64,000 bases of DNA from assembly GCF_040807025.1 (NCBI RefSeq), contig NC_090944.1, forward strand, positions 114,956,238 through 115,020,237, written 5' to 3'. Source of the DNA: Struthio camelus (lineage: Eukaryota; Chordata; Aves; Struthioniformes; Struthionidae). Shown here piece by piece: positions 13,501-26,735 of this stretch (its first letter is position 1; each line of letters starts with the position of its first letter). The notes under the pieces were generated by a model. It was not told where the DNA came from. It ran no database searches and saw only the letters and a list, made by a program, of their open reading frames with translations. A program made the translations under genes and the position numbers.

Positions 13501-16016
13501 AATTAAATTTATGATATCTACAGTGGGTGAAGTTCCTTCAAATGCTGTGTGACTGCCAAGACCAGCTTAACAAGTGTAATTCTTCTATCCTCGTGCTGAA
13601 AGGGAAAAAAGGCAACAAGGGACAGATTTACGGGAGGTAAAAGGGCCCCACATTAACACTGGCTGGACATGGACACACTCTCACTTTATGCGAGATGTCT
13701 ATGACCAAACAGCTGTGTGGTGTCCTTCCCTGTTCAGGTTGGGGCTGTGTATCTTACTAATGAGAAGTAAATCCTGTTTCAATCTGATTGCACAAAGTAT
13801 GTGGAGAATCAGCAAAGCTTAGACTGGCCCATTTTTGAAGTCCAGATCCAGACAGAGCTCTATATTTAAAAAATCCCAGAGCTCATATGTCACCTTGAAC
13901 ATCACCAGAACAGTCTGGTTACAAGCAGATAGACAAATGGGTAGAGATATCTATAGAGAGATTGGATAGAAATTTTAAGAGGACAACATGTTTAACATAT
14001 TGATAATTAGTAGCCATATATAGCAATACATCTGATGTGCCTTTTCGTATGCAGTATATGTATATTTCTGATAGGACAAATAGGTAAAAGGAGCTTATTG
14101 TGAAAACATGTGTACACTTGAAAATGGCAACAAAGATCAGATGCAAAGCCCAAAACTCTCTCCAGACTAGAGCATATTTGGATCTAGGCTTTGTTCAGTT
14201 CCTTCTCTTGCAAGAATGGCTCCTGTCTTGGCTTGTATTCCTGCCACAAATATCATAGCGCAGCTTGGACAGTGAGGCAGGAAGCCAAGGTAAAGGATGC
14301 ATCAGAGAAGGTGATATACTCTTTTATGTCCTCTGTCCCCTACTTCAGCAAGCACAGGTTATTCAAACCCTTGCTATAAGTTACAGAGGCTTCAAGAAAA
14401 CCAGCTAAACCCCTTTCCCTAGTGGCATGGTCCTAGTTTTGAATGGCAGTGAATTTAACACAGAGCAAGTTTAGGAGCTAGAGAAAGGATTCCATAGTCT
14501 GAAACCTCCCCACGTTTCAGGAGTGACTCAAAACTTGGTTACCTCCATTCAAAATGGCACACAGCATCCACAGTGAAGCCATATGTCTGTATCAGTGTGT
14601 ATACAGAGAAAACAAATTCATTTGAAATCACAGATGTTGCTTCAAGGAAAATTCTGAAAATATGACACATGAGAAACCATCTTGCTTGGAAAAATATTAG
14701 ATTTAATAATAAAAGATAGTAATAGGTTGTCCGTTTTGTGTCTTTTGCATAGATTATTATTATTTATTAGCATTACTGAGAATGCTTGCTTAACAAGAAG
14801 TTCTTATGTTTTCAGAGTTCACTTGCTCCTGCTGTTTAGAAGAGCAGTTTGCTGAGACCAGCAATCCTCCAGCTTTTCAGGTCATTTATTTCAGACAAAC
14901 CAACCTTCTCCCGTCTGGCTACCGCTGCTATCTTGAGTGATGTGGCCATACAGAAGGCACTTCAATGTAGGACATCATGGCATTGTTCGGTGGTGCTTAG
15001 TTGATGGCTCAATGCCATTTCTAGGAAAAGCAACTTTTGAACTTCCAGAACATTCAGAGTATCTCAGGATGACAAACAAACCCAACTGTGTATCTCGTAC
15101 ATGCACACGTAAATCTTTTTGGGGGAGATACTTATGGATAACTGAATGGACCGCACATGAACTCAGAGTGAATCTGTGACTTTAAACAAAAAGATATCCA
15201 TGTTTTTTGGCCTTGAAGAATAAGAAGGTTTATATAGATTCAGGAAGAAATTCACAATTCAGTGTGAGGGGAAACAGTAAAGGTGAGCAGGAACTAGGGT
15301 TTCCATTTTGTGCGAAATTCTGCTAGTTTGACTGTTTTTTTTCCTCCTCTGAAAAATAATTAATTTTCTTCCCAAGTTTTCTGTGAAAAGAAATGCTAAA
15401 AAAATAGTATTTAAGATTGACCAAGATGCTTTGCTCTGATTTTGAAAATTTTAAAATATCTGAATTAAAATACATTTTGAAATGAAAAGCAAAATGTAAC
15501 TCTTTAACTTCTTTCAGGTTGTTTTCACAGTTTTTTATAATCAGCTTTCAATGAGTTAAGTCTTTCCATATACAGTTTTGTTTTTATTTTAGAGAATTTC
15601 CAGACAGGGATAGAAAATAACTGCAAACAGTTACCACAGAGTCTTTAAAATATACTCCAGTGGAGCTGGTAGGTACACATACAATAAGCATTCACCAATG
15701 TCATTCTAACCTGGCCTCAACACACAGTTTCTTTATCTGCCTTCATTCCTCATGACATTCTTCCAGACAGGTAATCTGAAGGAAGGGTCCATCTGGCCGT
15801 GTTGATGATGCTCTTTTATTTATCAACAGACTCCTACTGCAGAGAAATGATAATATGACTTCAGTGGCCCCCTGCAGATGGAGAAATCTGGAGATCTGAA
15901 GTTAGATTTCCCAGTTTAGCAACATGTTGTACTAACTTATGATAGCTTTTCTTTTAGCTAAAACATCACCTAATTTCCAGCATGGTTACAGCTGCAGGAA
16001 ACAACTGGCAGCTAAC

Positions 16017-16058
16017 ATAGTAATGAGTCTGTATCTATTGAGATTCACTCATTACTAT
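16017..16058. repeat. 12-bp perfect inverted repeat (hairpin)
   Basis: ATAGTAATGAGT (16017-16028) and its exact complement ACTCATTACTAT (16047-16058) are separated by 18 bases. It is too short for a pre-miRNA. The TGAGT/ACTCA cores resemble AP-1 half sites. Confidence 0.7.
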
Positions 16059-16777
16059 TAATTTCCCCGCCGCTTCCAACTGATTTAGGAACTACTTATG
16101 GAAATTCTTCTTCTTCTGTCTTACTGGAATCCAGCACCGTTGGTGTCAAACCTGCCAACAGGCGCAGCAACGCTACTGTGATAAAATAAGTCCAATTCTA
16201 TCCCAATCTTGCTTTCCTGGGGAAGAACAGAACTCATTAAATAATTATCAACTGTGACAAGAAAGTAGCTGGCCAAACACTTGCTGCTAATCTAGGCATG
16301 ACAGCAGGACTATACCTTTCAAAGCAGTAATTAGCTAGATGAACAACAACATAAGTACCAGACAATGACATGGAAAGGACTGTCCCTAAAGGACAGATTC
16401 ATTATACATAGGGTTTAGTGTTTGTGTGACTTATGAACGTTATTTTGTATTATACAATTACACTTCTCTTTTGCTGCCTTTCTCTTTGTTTTCAGCACAG
16501 CGTATGGAAGGGGATAGAGAGAAAATATGGAGCTGAAGACAGGCATGAGCCACAAGAGAACAGGTGACAGAAGCTCTGAAAGACCTTCCTTATGTTCATG
16601 ACATATGGATGGCTGCTTAGATCACATGGTAGAGCAACACCATCAACCAGCATCCCAATCTTGTGGGAATAAGAAGTCCGTTATATGGACCGTGCCCTCA
16701 TTTTCTGCTTGAAGTAATATTCCACTGGTGTTTGTAGATCAGGTATATTAATCCTTATGAACTTCTCTTTATCAACA

Positions 16778-16830
16778 GCACAGATTCTCAGTTGATGTGA
16801 ATTGGTGTAATGCCTTTGAGGCCACTGGAA
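16778..16830. repeat. amniote interspersed repeat relic
   Basis: The segment cagattctcagttgatgtga at 16781-16800, then attggtgtaatgcctttgag, matches the form of the frequent sauropsid motif agatcctcagctggtgtaaa-ttggcgtagctcc-attg. Only one arm is preserved. Confidence 0.4.
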
Positions 16831-17004
16831 TAATGTGGACTTATCCATGACACACAATTACACTGAACCAGCAGTCAGCACCAATGGTAGAGCAGTTGTC
16901 CCAAAAGCTAAAAGAAATCACAAGCCAAAACTGTTTCAATTGAATGTAAAAGGGAGGACTAGATCCCGCCTAGAGTCGATCCTGGAACTACATGCAGCCA
17001 AACT

Positions 17005-17075
17005 TGCTTTCAGTTGGACTATTCATGTGCTTAAAGTTAAGCACACATCTAAAGTGTTTGCAGGATTAAAGCCTT
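17005..17075. repeat. amniote interspersed repeat relic with fold-back
   Basis: TGTGCTTAA (17026-17034) and TTAAGCACA (17037-17045) form a 9-bp palindrome around AG, preceded by ggactattca and followed by taaagtgtttgcaggat. This closely follows a common sauropsid repeat phrase (ggactactcatgtgcttaaa-gttaagcatgtgctt...). Confidence 0.5.
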
Positions 17076-17115
17076 AGCTGGAAATGACAGAACAAATCCA
17101 CATGGAGATGGATTA

Positions 17116-17130
17116 GCTGGCAGGGGGCAG
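17116..17130 (+). promoter_or_regulatory. CTCF-like motif core
   Basis: gctggcagggggcag carries the 11-base core of the CTCF consensus (SYAGRKGGCAG) without mismatch, though the preceding CCA is not kept. A motif match alone is weak evidence for binding. Confidence 0.25.
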
Positions 17131-17244
17131 GTGAGGTGGTCAAAGGCACATGCAGTTTATCTTATGGCTCTGTAATTTACTACATGATTATCACAACTAC
17201 ATATTTGGTATGGGGATATAGATATACATGCACACATGTATACA

Positions 17245-17330
17245 CAGAGCCAAACTTTTTTGGCACAGGGGCCACACAGCCATTTCAAACTGAGACTCTG
17301 GGCTGCACTTGTTCCAGGACTGCTTGTCTG
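17245..17330. mobile_element. possible hAT/Charlie fragment
   Basis: cagagccaaacttttttggc followed by acaggggccacacagc and then ctctgggctgcac resembles the first ~70 bases of Charlie-type hAT elements (caaactttttggc...gggccac...gggccgcac). The second terminus and the target duplication were not found. Confidence 0.35.
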
Positions 17331-20300
17331 TTGCCAACACACTGAAGCGCCTCAGGCTTCAGTCTGATTCTTTGTTTGCTTGCCCATTAAAGTTCTTATC
17401 CCACACTCCCTTTTGGCAGAAAATTTTGTTATTTCTGCGTTATGCTGGCCTAGGCCCTTCTCCTGCCTCTGTTCCTATTAACCTATAGCAGTGACAGCCA
17501 GCAGCAAACTGAAGCAGCTGGTTGGAGACACTGCTATCAGACTGTGAAACAGCTGTTGTGCAGAGGGGCCACCCTGAAAAACTTCTATTACAGCACTGCT
17601 GGGCTGTATTTTGGCCATTGCAGACAGGGAATTGGGGAAAGAGAGCACTTCCATTTGCAGATATTTAATTGCTGAAAAATGCAGGGGTGTGTGCAGCATC
17701 TTTATTGGATGTCACACAGAAGTGGTGCTTTCCAGGTATTTTTTTGGCACTTAGTGTCATTATCCTCTTACTGCCAGCATGCAGTGGCCCCATGTTGCAG
17801 CTCAGTGTGAAACTGATTTCCAATTTTTCTGTTTAAATTAATATTTACCAGTTGGTTATTTTTGGCAGACTTTTATTGATAGCATTGATTCAAAACAAAT
17901 AGCCAAATTTGGTTCTTGGTTACAACAGTATGACATCTGGAGTTAACACCACTCGTACCACTGTAACCAAGAGCAGATACGGTCCTTTGTCTCCGTTTTT
18001 ATAGTGTGACATTTGTTCTATCCTTATCTATAGGTAAGAGATGGGCTGCAACTGTAACTTTGGAAAAGTTAGGATACAGAATTGAGTATAGCTCTGAAAT
18101 TTATGGATTGGGCACTTCTCTAACATGCCTAATATTACCTGCATCTTAACCTTCAGCAAACTAGTCACTTCAGAATACCATTATGTAAGTGCAGAAATAG
18201 CACTTACAAAAGCCGCATAAATCAGACCTTCGCTATCAGCTAAAAAAATTTACTTGAGTACTTTTGTATCCATCATCAATCAGTTGGATTAATCACTTCA
18301 GAATTCTTTTAGCTTTTTCTAAACTGAAGATGTAACAAAGTCATTGACCAGGGCATAGGACCTACATTTTAATTTGACGAATTAATAGCAAGTGAGGTAC
18401 TCCAAGCAATGGCGCAGAATGTTCCATTTGCCCAGTTGTGCGGGTGCAGGCATATTAGCTCCACGTCTGTGTGAGCGTACGAGAGTCTATGTTGCTTAGA
18501 CTGAATCCGCTCCATTGAATATCAGCACAAATAAATAGTTCAGTTATGTCCGTAGAAGAGCTATACAGTTGCATAACGATGTCTATGTAATTGGCCTGGC
18601 AGCCTAAGCATTGTCGCATTCAGCTTATATTAAGAGCTATCTTTTGAACTACATTCCTGTTTGTCATCTTAAGGGTGGGAAATCACTAACAGAACAAAGT
18701 CAGCCACCAAGGCTGCCAAGCTAAGTTTGCTGTGACATTGATAAATATTCAAGACAATGTCTTTCAAATGTTATTGTGAATCACCTTTCCCTCCTTCCTT
18801 CCCCTGTTTCAGTCATCTTGCTGGCTCAGAATTTTCACCTTTGTCTCAGACCTCAGCTGCCTTCACTTTATTGCATATGATTGCTATTGTCTTTGTCTCT
18901 TTTATCCGCTTCGCTGTGTCTCATTTTCCTAAAGTACCTGGCACCCACTTTTCCATAACATTGTTCCTTTGTTTCAGGAAAACATAATTTCAGGAGGCAG
19001 CAGAAATACAGTTCCAAAGGCCACAAGGTGACATCCTCTCTCACCTGATCTTTATTCATATCGGGGTTTAATGGCATTTTTTTTTCCATTTCTCAAGCAC
19101 CCTGCAACTCCCTTCCTCCCTGACAGGAAGGCACATTTTATTTCTCATAAAAATACTTTCCTACTGATCTTCTGTTCTTCAGAAGTTTCAGAGGCCCTTC
19201 TGTTACATGTTGGTTTTCTCATGTGGATTGACCTGTTGACCTGGCTGGGGTTTATTACTGTTTTGACATTTTTCCTCCTTCCTAAGTTAGGAGGAACTTA
19301 CACCCTGTTGTCATTTCTAACCTCTGTTGTATTGTCTTCAGCAGCAATCTTCCCAAACTCTTTTTTTAATTGCATGGGTAGGAACAATTGATAAGCTTCA
19401 AAGTCTGAATTGCTTTGGCTTTCCAAAAGTAGTACTTTTACAGGTCGTGTTTGTGCTTCACACATACATATATAAGGCATGTACCTGCCTTATTTAAATA
19501 GATATCACTGACAAAAAAAAAATGAATCTTCTCTATTTCTACCAGGTCAGGAAAGGATGCTGTTACACAGTCCTTCGTGTGCATCTTCTTAGCTCCCTCA
19601 TGCACTTAAAAAAGGGCTCTCAGTCCATTGAAATAATACAAAATCTCAGTTGCTGATGGAAGTGGTATGTGATTTTCTGTGTACATTTTACACCAGAAGG
19701 TACAGTGCCTTTTGTACATCCCCGTTTAAAAATCAAACACAATGGCTCGTGCAGCTGGATGGTGACCTGCCAACAAGGCTTAAGACAGCATAGACTTCCA
19801 CATGAGTCTGCAGATTAATGAGACAGAAAACTATCTTCTTTTCTACCCACAAAAGGCTACTCACACATTCAGAATGTGCTGCGGTCTAACACCAAAGTTC
19901 AGCTCGCCACAGGAGTAAAGAAGAAACACACACACAATACACCTCATAAACCATCCAACCCTTATGGAAAAGTCCTACAGAATTCAATACAGAATGATAG
20001 GCTTTCTGTAGCCTTTTTGTACCATCCTATAGCACAGACACCTCTGCTATTAAATTCTACACAATGGCTCAGAAAAGTTAATACAAAAGATGTAATGCGC
20101 CATAGGTTTTAGAGTAATTTCTTCAGTGTCCTGTTAGATTTCTGTAGGCGAAAACTTCTTGTTTCTATCCCAATTATATTATCTGGAACTTTTCATAAAC
20201 GATGTATCTTCTAACATTTCTTTTCCCTCTCTCTCCATTCTCCTTTAAATATAACAAAATAGTGATATATATTACCATGTGCACTTCTTACCACTCCAGG

Positions 20301-23300
20301 ATTTTAGGTGTCCTACTGCATCTGGCAAAGATGTTATTCATCTTTTGGCTACTAAGCTAGGTAAACTAGTAGACAAACTATCAAAAAGAGATGATATAAG
20401 TAGCAGCTGTCTTCTCTTCTTGGCGTAGGTCAATGAAACAACACTAACATGAAAGAGGAGGAAAAATGAGCTTTTGATTTTGTTTATTATTATTTTGAAA
20501 TTAGGCCCAATTTATAAATGCTTGCAGAAAACAGTATTTGAATGTCATTTCAGGAAACTGTGTTGCAAGATGAAGTAAGCTATGCAAGAGACAACTTAGC
20601 TCCTCAGCTAAATCAAAAAATCTTCAGGAAGTGTTTGGCACATGATGCGTTCCTACAATTTAGATGTGATTCATACATCTGTCCTTTCAGAATACAGTGA
20701 AATTTATCTTAGGTAGTCAATCAAAGATTCAGTGAAAACTAATATTTGTGATGATGATAGACACACAGACAGTGGGCATTTCAAGGCTGACTAATCAGCT
20801 TTTTTGGTATTTTTGTTGTCTTTTCTTTTTTCCTCTCCCACCAGTTAAAATTTCCAGGATTTTCTTTGTCCATCTCTCACGGTGAGCTGGGTTTGTGTCA
20901 CTGCTTTTATGTTTTCAGCCCATTATCTCCTGAACAGAATCTGGGTCCACCTATGGAAGATCAGATTGTGATGGGAATTTGGGCAATGGAGAGACAAAAA
21001 AGCTACATATGCTCTGCTAAGACACAGTGGAAGTGCCAGTGGGATGCTATCAGGAAGGCAGCCCGAACAGCCTGATCATAAGCGACCCAAACTCAGTACA
21101 AGTTAAAAAAGAGCACCTAAGTTATCTCAACAGAGGCTCAAACAGCAGAACTCCTCACAACCCTGCATCTTCCTGTTCCTCGTACTAAGGATTGATGGGG
21201 AGATCTGAAACAGAAGATGAATATTATTTCCCCTATCAATGTAAAGTTATCCTATAGAAAGAGTGCTCTTCAGTAGCTATTTCCCACCCCATTGAATCCA
21301 CTTTGAACCACGTAATTTCAGATGGTTGTCTGGAGAATATGGCCTAAACTCAACTTTGAATTCCTAAATCAAATACCACTCTCATCATTTACAAGAGTAG
21401 CTGCTCTGTGAAGGCTGCTTAGTGGCTTGTGTGTAAGGAGGTGGTAAGTTTACCTGTGCCATAGTTTTACCAGCTCCTTCTGGAACCAGGTCAACATGAC
21501 ACAACTTTCCTGGCAAGAGCAACCCTGAATAGTCCATATATTTTCAACATGGTTCCTTTGGCTTATGCAGCCAAGTATACTGGTAGGAGCACATGCAGGC
21601 AGTTTATTTGGCTGATGCCTATGTTGCACCGTGTTATTTTCAGCAGAGAAAGAGACACATAGAGGATCCAAAGGTAAGGAGCAAGATAAGTATGTTCCTT
21701 CATAGGAGATATAGACCTGTGTAGTTCCTTGTCCATGTGATATTTTACCTCAGTTAGCTCACTGGATAATTTGCATAGAAGCTTTTCATATTATTCCAAT
21801 GGTGATTCTGTTTTTCATTGCCAGTGACCAGGTTCTAAACAGATATAGGTAAAATGGTCTAATGCCTTTATATTCAGCAGGTGATAAAACACCATGGAAA
21901 AATAGTTCAAACCATTGTCTTAGCTTAAAATGGGAGTCTAAATTCATTTAAAATGCAATAGAGGAAAGTCAGTAATTTAAATGGAACACTTCATTTTAAA
22001 GGTCATCAAATTAACTATGTTATAACGATATCAGGTTCACTAGTTCCCATTTGTCATGCTTAAGGTTTCAAACATGAAATTGTCTTCAAATACGTCTCTC
22101 AGAGGGAAAGGGACTGCAACAAATTCCATATGACCTTATGTAGGTAGAGCAATGTGGATTACAGTGACTAAACAACTGCATTGTAAGAAACAGCTTAAAA
22201 TGTTCCATCACTCAGTTTACTTCATTTACAGGGGTAGTAATTGAAATAAATAATTTGACTTCTATGGAGGCAAATGTTGGGTATGATGGGAAATATATAG
22301 AAGACTAGAAGTAAAATCATTGAACCAGTGAAGGTCATATGGTCTGTTTTTTTCCTCTTCTATGAACTTCATGGAGTAATCATTTTTTAATTTTAAAAAG
22401 AGGCAAGAGATGCAAGCATAAAGCAAAGTGTCAGGATTTAACTTAGCAGTTTCACACAACTGTTTTTAGTCACTGATTGTTGACACAAAGATTACACATC
22501 CCAGCTTTTGTGACTTAAAGAGAAGTGGCCCCAAAAATGTTTGTTGAAGACAAAATATCTTTAAAATGATTAACGGAAAAAAAAAAAAAGTGCAGCAATG
22601 CTTTCTAAGAGGGCCAACTTGATTTGTTAAGCAACAACTTTGTGTCAGCTTTGATTCATCAAGAGCTTATTTTGCTCATAAGAATACCTTTGATGGGGTA
22701 AAAAAAAGCACTGAATATATGAATCACAATTCCTAAGCAATAGCCTTCTCAGGAATTATTTCAATAGATGTCATATAAGGGAATAAGTTCAGAACCCACT
22801 TAATTTTATTATCAATTTTTTTTTTCATTCCTGAGACTACAATGGTATCTTACTTTTTTCATGACTGTTTCAAGTTACCTAATTTCTGCATATTTTTGAG
22901 TATTTACTTTTCATTTTTTATGTTACTCTCTTGAGAAGCAGCTTTGAATTGACTCATTCTGGTTCTTTCCTTTCTTTAAGAATGTTTTCTCTCTGTGGGT
23001 TTTCTCTGAGGATGTTTGGAATTGATGAGCTGTGATTTTGACACTGTTTCCTAGACTGTTTTCAGCAGTACACCCTCATTCACGTTACAAGTGTGATTGC
23101 TGAAGCTGGTACTGTGGGCTCAGTCGAACATAATTTTCAACTGTTAATAGTGTAAGCCTGATGCACCTTCTGCTCTCTGTCTTTCTTTCGACATTTGAAC
23201 ATTTGAAATATTTCTTGAAGTATAGACAGGCCTGTCTCTTTCTTCAGATACTTTGGGGTGCTAATTTCTACTTTTTGTCTTCTAGTGTTCAGAGACATCC

Positions 23301-25689
23301 AGAGTTTCTGTTAACATAGTTAACATTATTTTGAACAGAATTGATAGTTAATATATTTGTCCATGTGTTCCTACTTTTAATTTTATTGCTTTCATGAGAT
23401 AGATAAGGAGGGATTAAAGCAATACCTTTGTATTTTCAGTGCATGTTTGTACTAAATCTTTGTATGGATCTAAACCCAGCTATATTACCCAGATCCGCTG
23501 CTGAACAGTCTGATTTCCTCTGCTATCTATTGAAATTTTGTGAATTGTTGTCTTAAAGGATATTCACTTTTCCTTCTGACCAATCATACCTACCGAACTG
23601 CTTCCTTCTACACGCCTAGGCGCTACAGTCCATTAATTGTATGCAGTCCAGATGTGCCAACTGTGTATGTGTGGAGTCTGACAGCTCCCAGTCCCATGCA
23701 GACTTTCTTTCTCACTACTTTCATAAATTTATCAGTGACACAAACCAGAAGGGTTGTCAATACTTGAAGCTAAAAGTTCCTCTAAATTTATCACCATTAT
23801 TGTTATTATTGTCATTGCCATCCTCTAACTCTGAAAGATAATACCCACCGATAACAGGCAAGAAAGAATCAAGGACTTATCCAAATGTATTTGCTCTGAA
23901 TCTGAAATACATTCCCAATGTGTATGTCCATGGCAGTAAATAAAAGATATGCCTGAAGAGTTCACATTGATAGCTTATCCCCTGGCTCTCTCCTGGACTG
24001 CTCCAAATACACGCCCAAAACAAAGCCCTGACAGTTTGGGGAACAGTTTTGCCCACAGAGTATTCCTGAAAGCAGTATGGACAAGATTGCATCATATCAT
24101 CTCCCTCCTCTCCCTCACAGTGCCCAAGCATCCCTAATATTCTCTTGTGCCACGTACCGGGGCTTGAAACATTTTCTTCTATGAAGTAGCACTCTAGGGC
24201 ACTGCCCCATAGGTACCACATTATTTCATAGATGTTGAGCAAAACCTGTAAATTAAGAATTCCTTCCTCAGGCCAAAGGATCACCACCTGGGGCCCAAAG
24301 GTCAGCCGGAGCAAAGCGGTGCACAGTGGACGCAGCCAGCTAGCCTGCTGTAGACGTTAGATCACTTAGAGCAGTGTGGATGTGAGCAAGGCTGAGCCCC
24401 CCGGCCTGGAGGCCTGGGTTTGGTGCCAGGTCCTCTTCTAGCAGCAGCGTGGACATGGCCAGCAGCTGTCAGCAGGGGTCCTGAACACATTTGCAATGAT
24501 TTTAAAATTATGGTTGAGGTGTGGCTTCTTTCTAAATAACTGTTTCACCAAATGCATATGTAATGTAGTACCTGGCCTGATAGCTATCTTCCTGTTATCC
24601 TAAAATAGGCACAGGCCTACTTTAATTCAGAGTGAAACTCCCAGCCTTTGAATACATTTTTTTTTCTCCCCTGCTAAGCAAAAAGGATCCCAAACAACAA
24701 CAACCACCACCAAAAAAATTCTTACAAGCAGTGAGAATTTCCCAAGTTCTTGATTCTAATACAAATACTTGACATTTGGTTTCATTCCCAAATGCACTGC
24801 TTACCCATGGCTCTTGCTGGTAGCAAGCGCGAGGCTGGGAGGGCACTGCAATTCTGGATAAGCAGGTCTGGAGGGATTCTACCTGCTGCTGCTGTGATGC
24901 CCCCCAGGATGTCTTCACTTACAAATATTTGGTACTCAGCTGGACCTTTCTTCCAAGAAGATCTTTCATCTTCCAAGAAGTAAAAGTGCGTGTCACCTCA
25001 TGATGGATGGTAGCTATTCTCTCAATAAAAAATGTGTGTATTCTCAGTTTCCTTTCATATAGGAAAGTGGTCATAGAAGGAAAAGCAGGAGAGGTGGTTT
25101 ACAGAGAAACCACGAACCACACAGACATCTATTATCCTCTTAAAAGAGGGGTCCCGCGTCAGTAAGGGAGCATTTAAAAGGGGAATAACAGGAAGCTGAT
25201 ATCGCTTCTCCTCCTTCTACCTGGATTGAACTTCAAGAACATTCTGTGGCACCCAGAAACCATCCACTTGTGTTTTATAGCACTGGGTGTAGCCAAATCT
25301 TCAATGAAGTCAAACTGGGACAAGAAGGTAAGAACAATATTTATTTCAAGTAGAAAGACACCGAAAGATAGCAGAAAAAATAATTTTTTTCTTTCCTTTA
25401 TTTTCTCCTTCCAGCTATTACTTCACTTTGTGAGAAGCAGAAATTAGAAGTAATAGTAGCCTAGAGCAAAAGCAATAAAAAAGGGAAAGAAATCTCACTC
25501 GCTGTAATTTGGAAACTATGACACATAGAAAAGTGAAGCTTAAGACGTTATCATGTCTAGCACAGCAAAAAAGGACCCCCCTTCCCCCCCCCCCTAAAAA
25601 AGCACATTTGAAGAACATTATATACAGAAGAAATTCCAGCAACAGAATTAGCCAGTTAGGCTAGATGAAGGTAGTAATATCATTAATAA

Positions 25690-26735
25690 TGAAGAAGGCC
25701 ATATTCAATAAACATGCCTCTCCTCCATTTGGAAAAAGTAGGATGACAGCAGTTTCACATTGGGAAGCAGAAGCCTTTTCAGTCCATTAGTAACCAAAGA
25801 GGATGTTAAACATCTAGGCATGATAAAAAGCTGTAATTCATCAGGCCAAGATAACTTGTATGCAAGGAGTCTCAAACAGTTGGTGAAGGAGATGCTTGCC
25901 TCCACATATTAATTTTTAATGAATCTCGAAATAATATAGAAATTCCAGAAGCCTGGAAGAAGACTGATGTCTAGCTGGTTTTCAGCAAGGACAAACATGG
26001 TGACCTTGGTAAATATAAGCTAACCCGACATCAAACAGGGAGAGTGGGGAGTAGGGGGGCACAAAGTAATGGAATATGGGATTCAACTGATAAAGAATGA
26101 AAGGACAGGAAGTAATTAATGCCAGTCAGCACGGTTTTATGGAAAATAGGTCTTGTCAGACAAACCTGATTAGATTACAAATTTGGCTGAAAAAAGTAAC
26201 TGCTTCAGTGTAATACACTAAGACATTTATAAGGCATTTGATTTAATTTTGCAAGACTTTCTGATTAAAAAATAATACTGTGCACTCAGTAAAACATCCA
26301 CTAGCAGAACAGTGGGTTTATTAAGCAGCAGATCTCAAAAATGAGTTATCACTGGGAAGTCATCATTGAATGAAGATATTTTTAGCAAAGTGGCAGAGGG
26401 GTCAGTCTTAGGTTGCTGCTGAGGTAAATATAAATCACTGCTGATTGCACTGTTAATGCAATCTTTGCACATGTAAATGGAAAAGCAGCCAGTATGTATA
26501 CAGAAGTGGTTTTACATCCTTATACCACACTGGTGAGGTTACTGAAATGCCACACAGTTTCAGTGACTGTACGGTTTGATGAAGTTGAAAAAAAATCAGA
26601 GCTTTGGGAAATAACTACAAAAATTGTTTTTATAACCGGAGAAAATGTCTTACCATGAGGACCTCACAGAACATTGAGAGATTGCTTGATTATAGTGTGT
26701 AAATACCTTGATAAACACAAAAGCAGTTTATCTGC
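25690..26735 (+). mobile_element. decayed CR1/L3-type LINE copy (reverse transcriptase region)
   Basis: Broken reading frames keep reverse transcriptase landmarks in order: a PxAWKKTDV-like stretch near 25950, then QHGFMENRSCQTNLI (26127-26171), DIYKAFD (26222-26242, the catalytic-domain A block) and EGSVLG (26396-26413). The 3' part, with ggagaaaatgtcttaccatg (26638-26657) and gagagattgcttgattatag, follows CR1/L3 3'-end sequence. Stops and frameshifts throughout show it is long dead. The ends are approximate. Confidence 0.75.

Larger units (their letters stand above)
7701..25689. other. gene-free AT-rich stretch with short repeat relics
   Basis: No coding exon or RNA gene found on either strand. 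Fragments of old amniote repeats at about 8462-8560, 10420-10515, 16778-16830, 17005-17075 and 17245-17330 are listed separately. Everything else is unassigned. Confidence 0.65.

Noticed and set aside
24360..24480. Possible SINE (phrase ggaggcctgggtttggtgcc)
   Set aside because: Only one short MIR-like phrase; no second box or ends, too weak to call.
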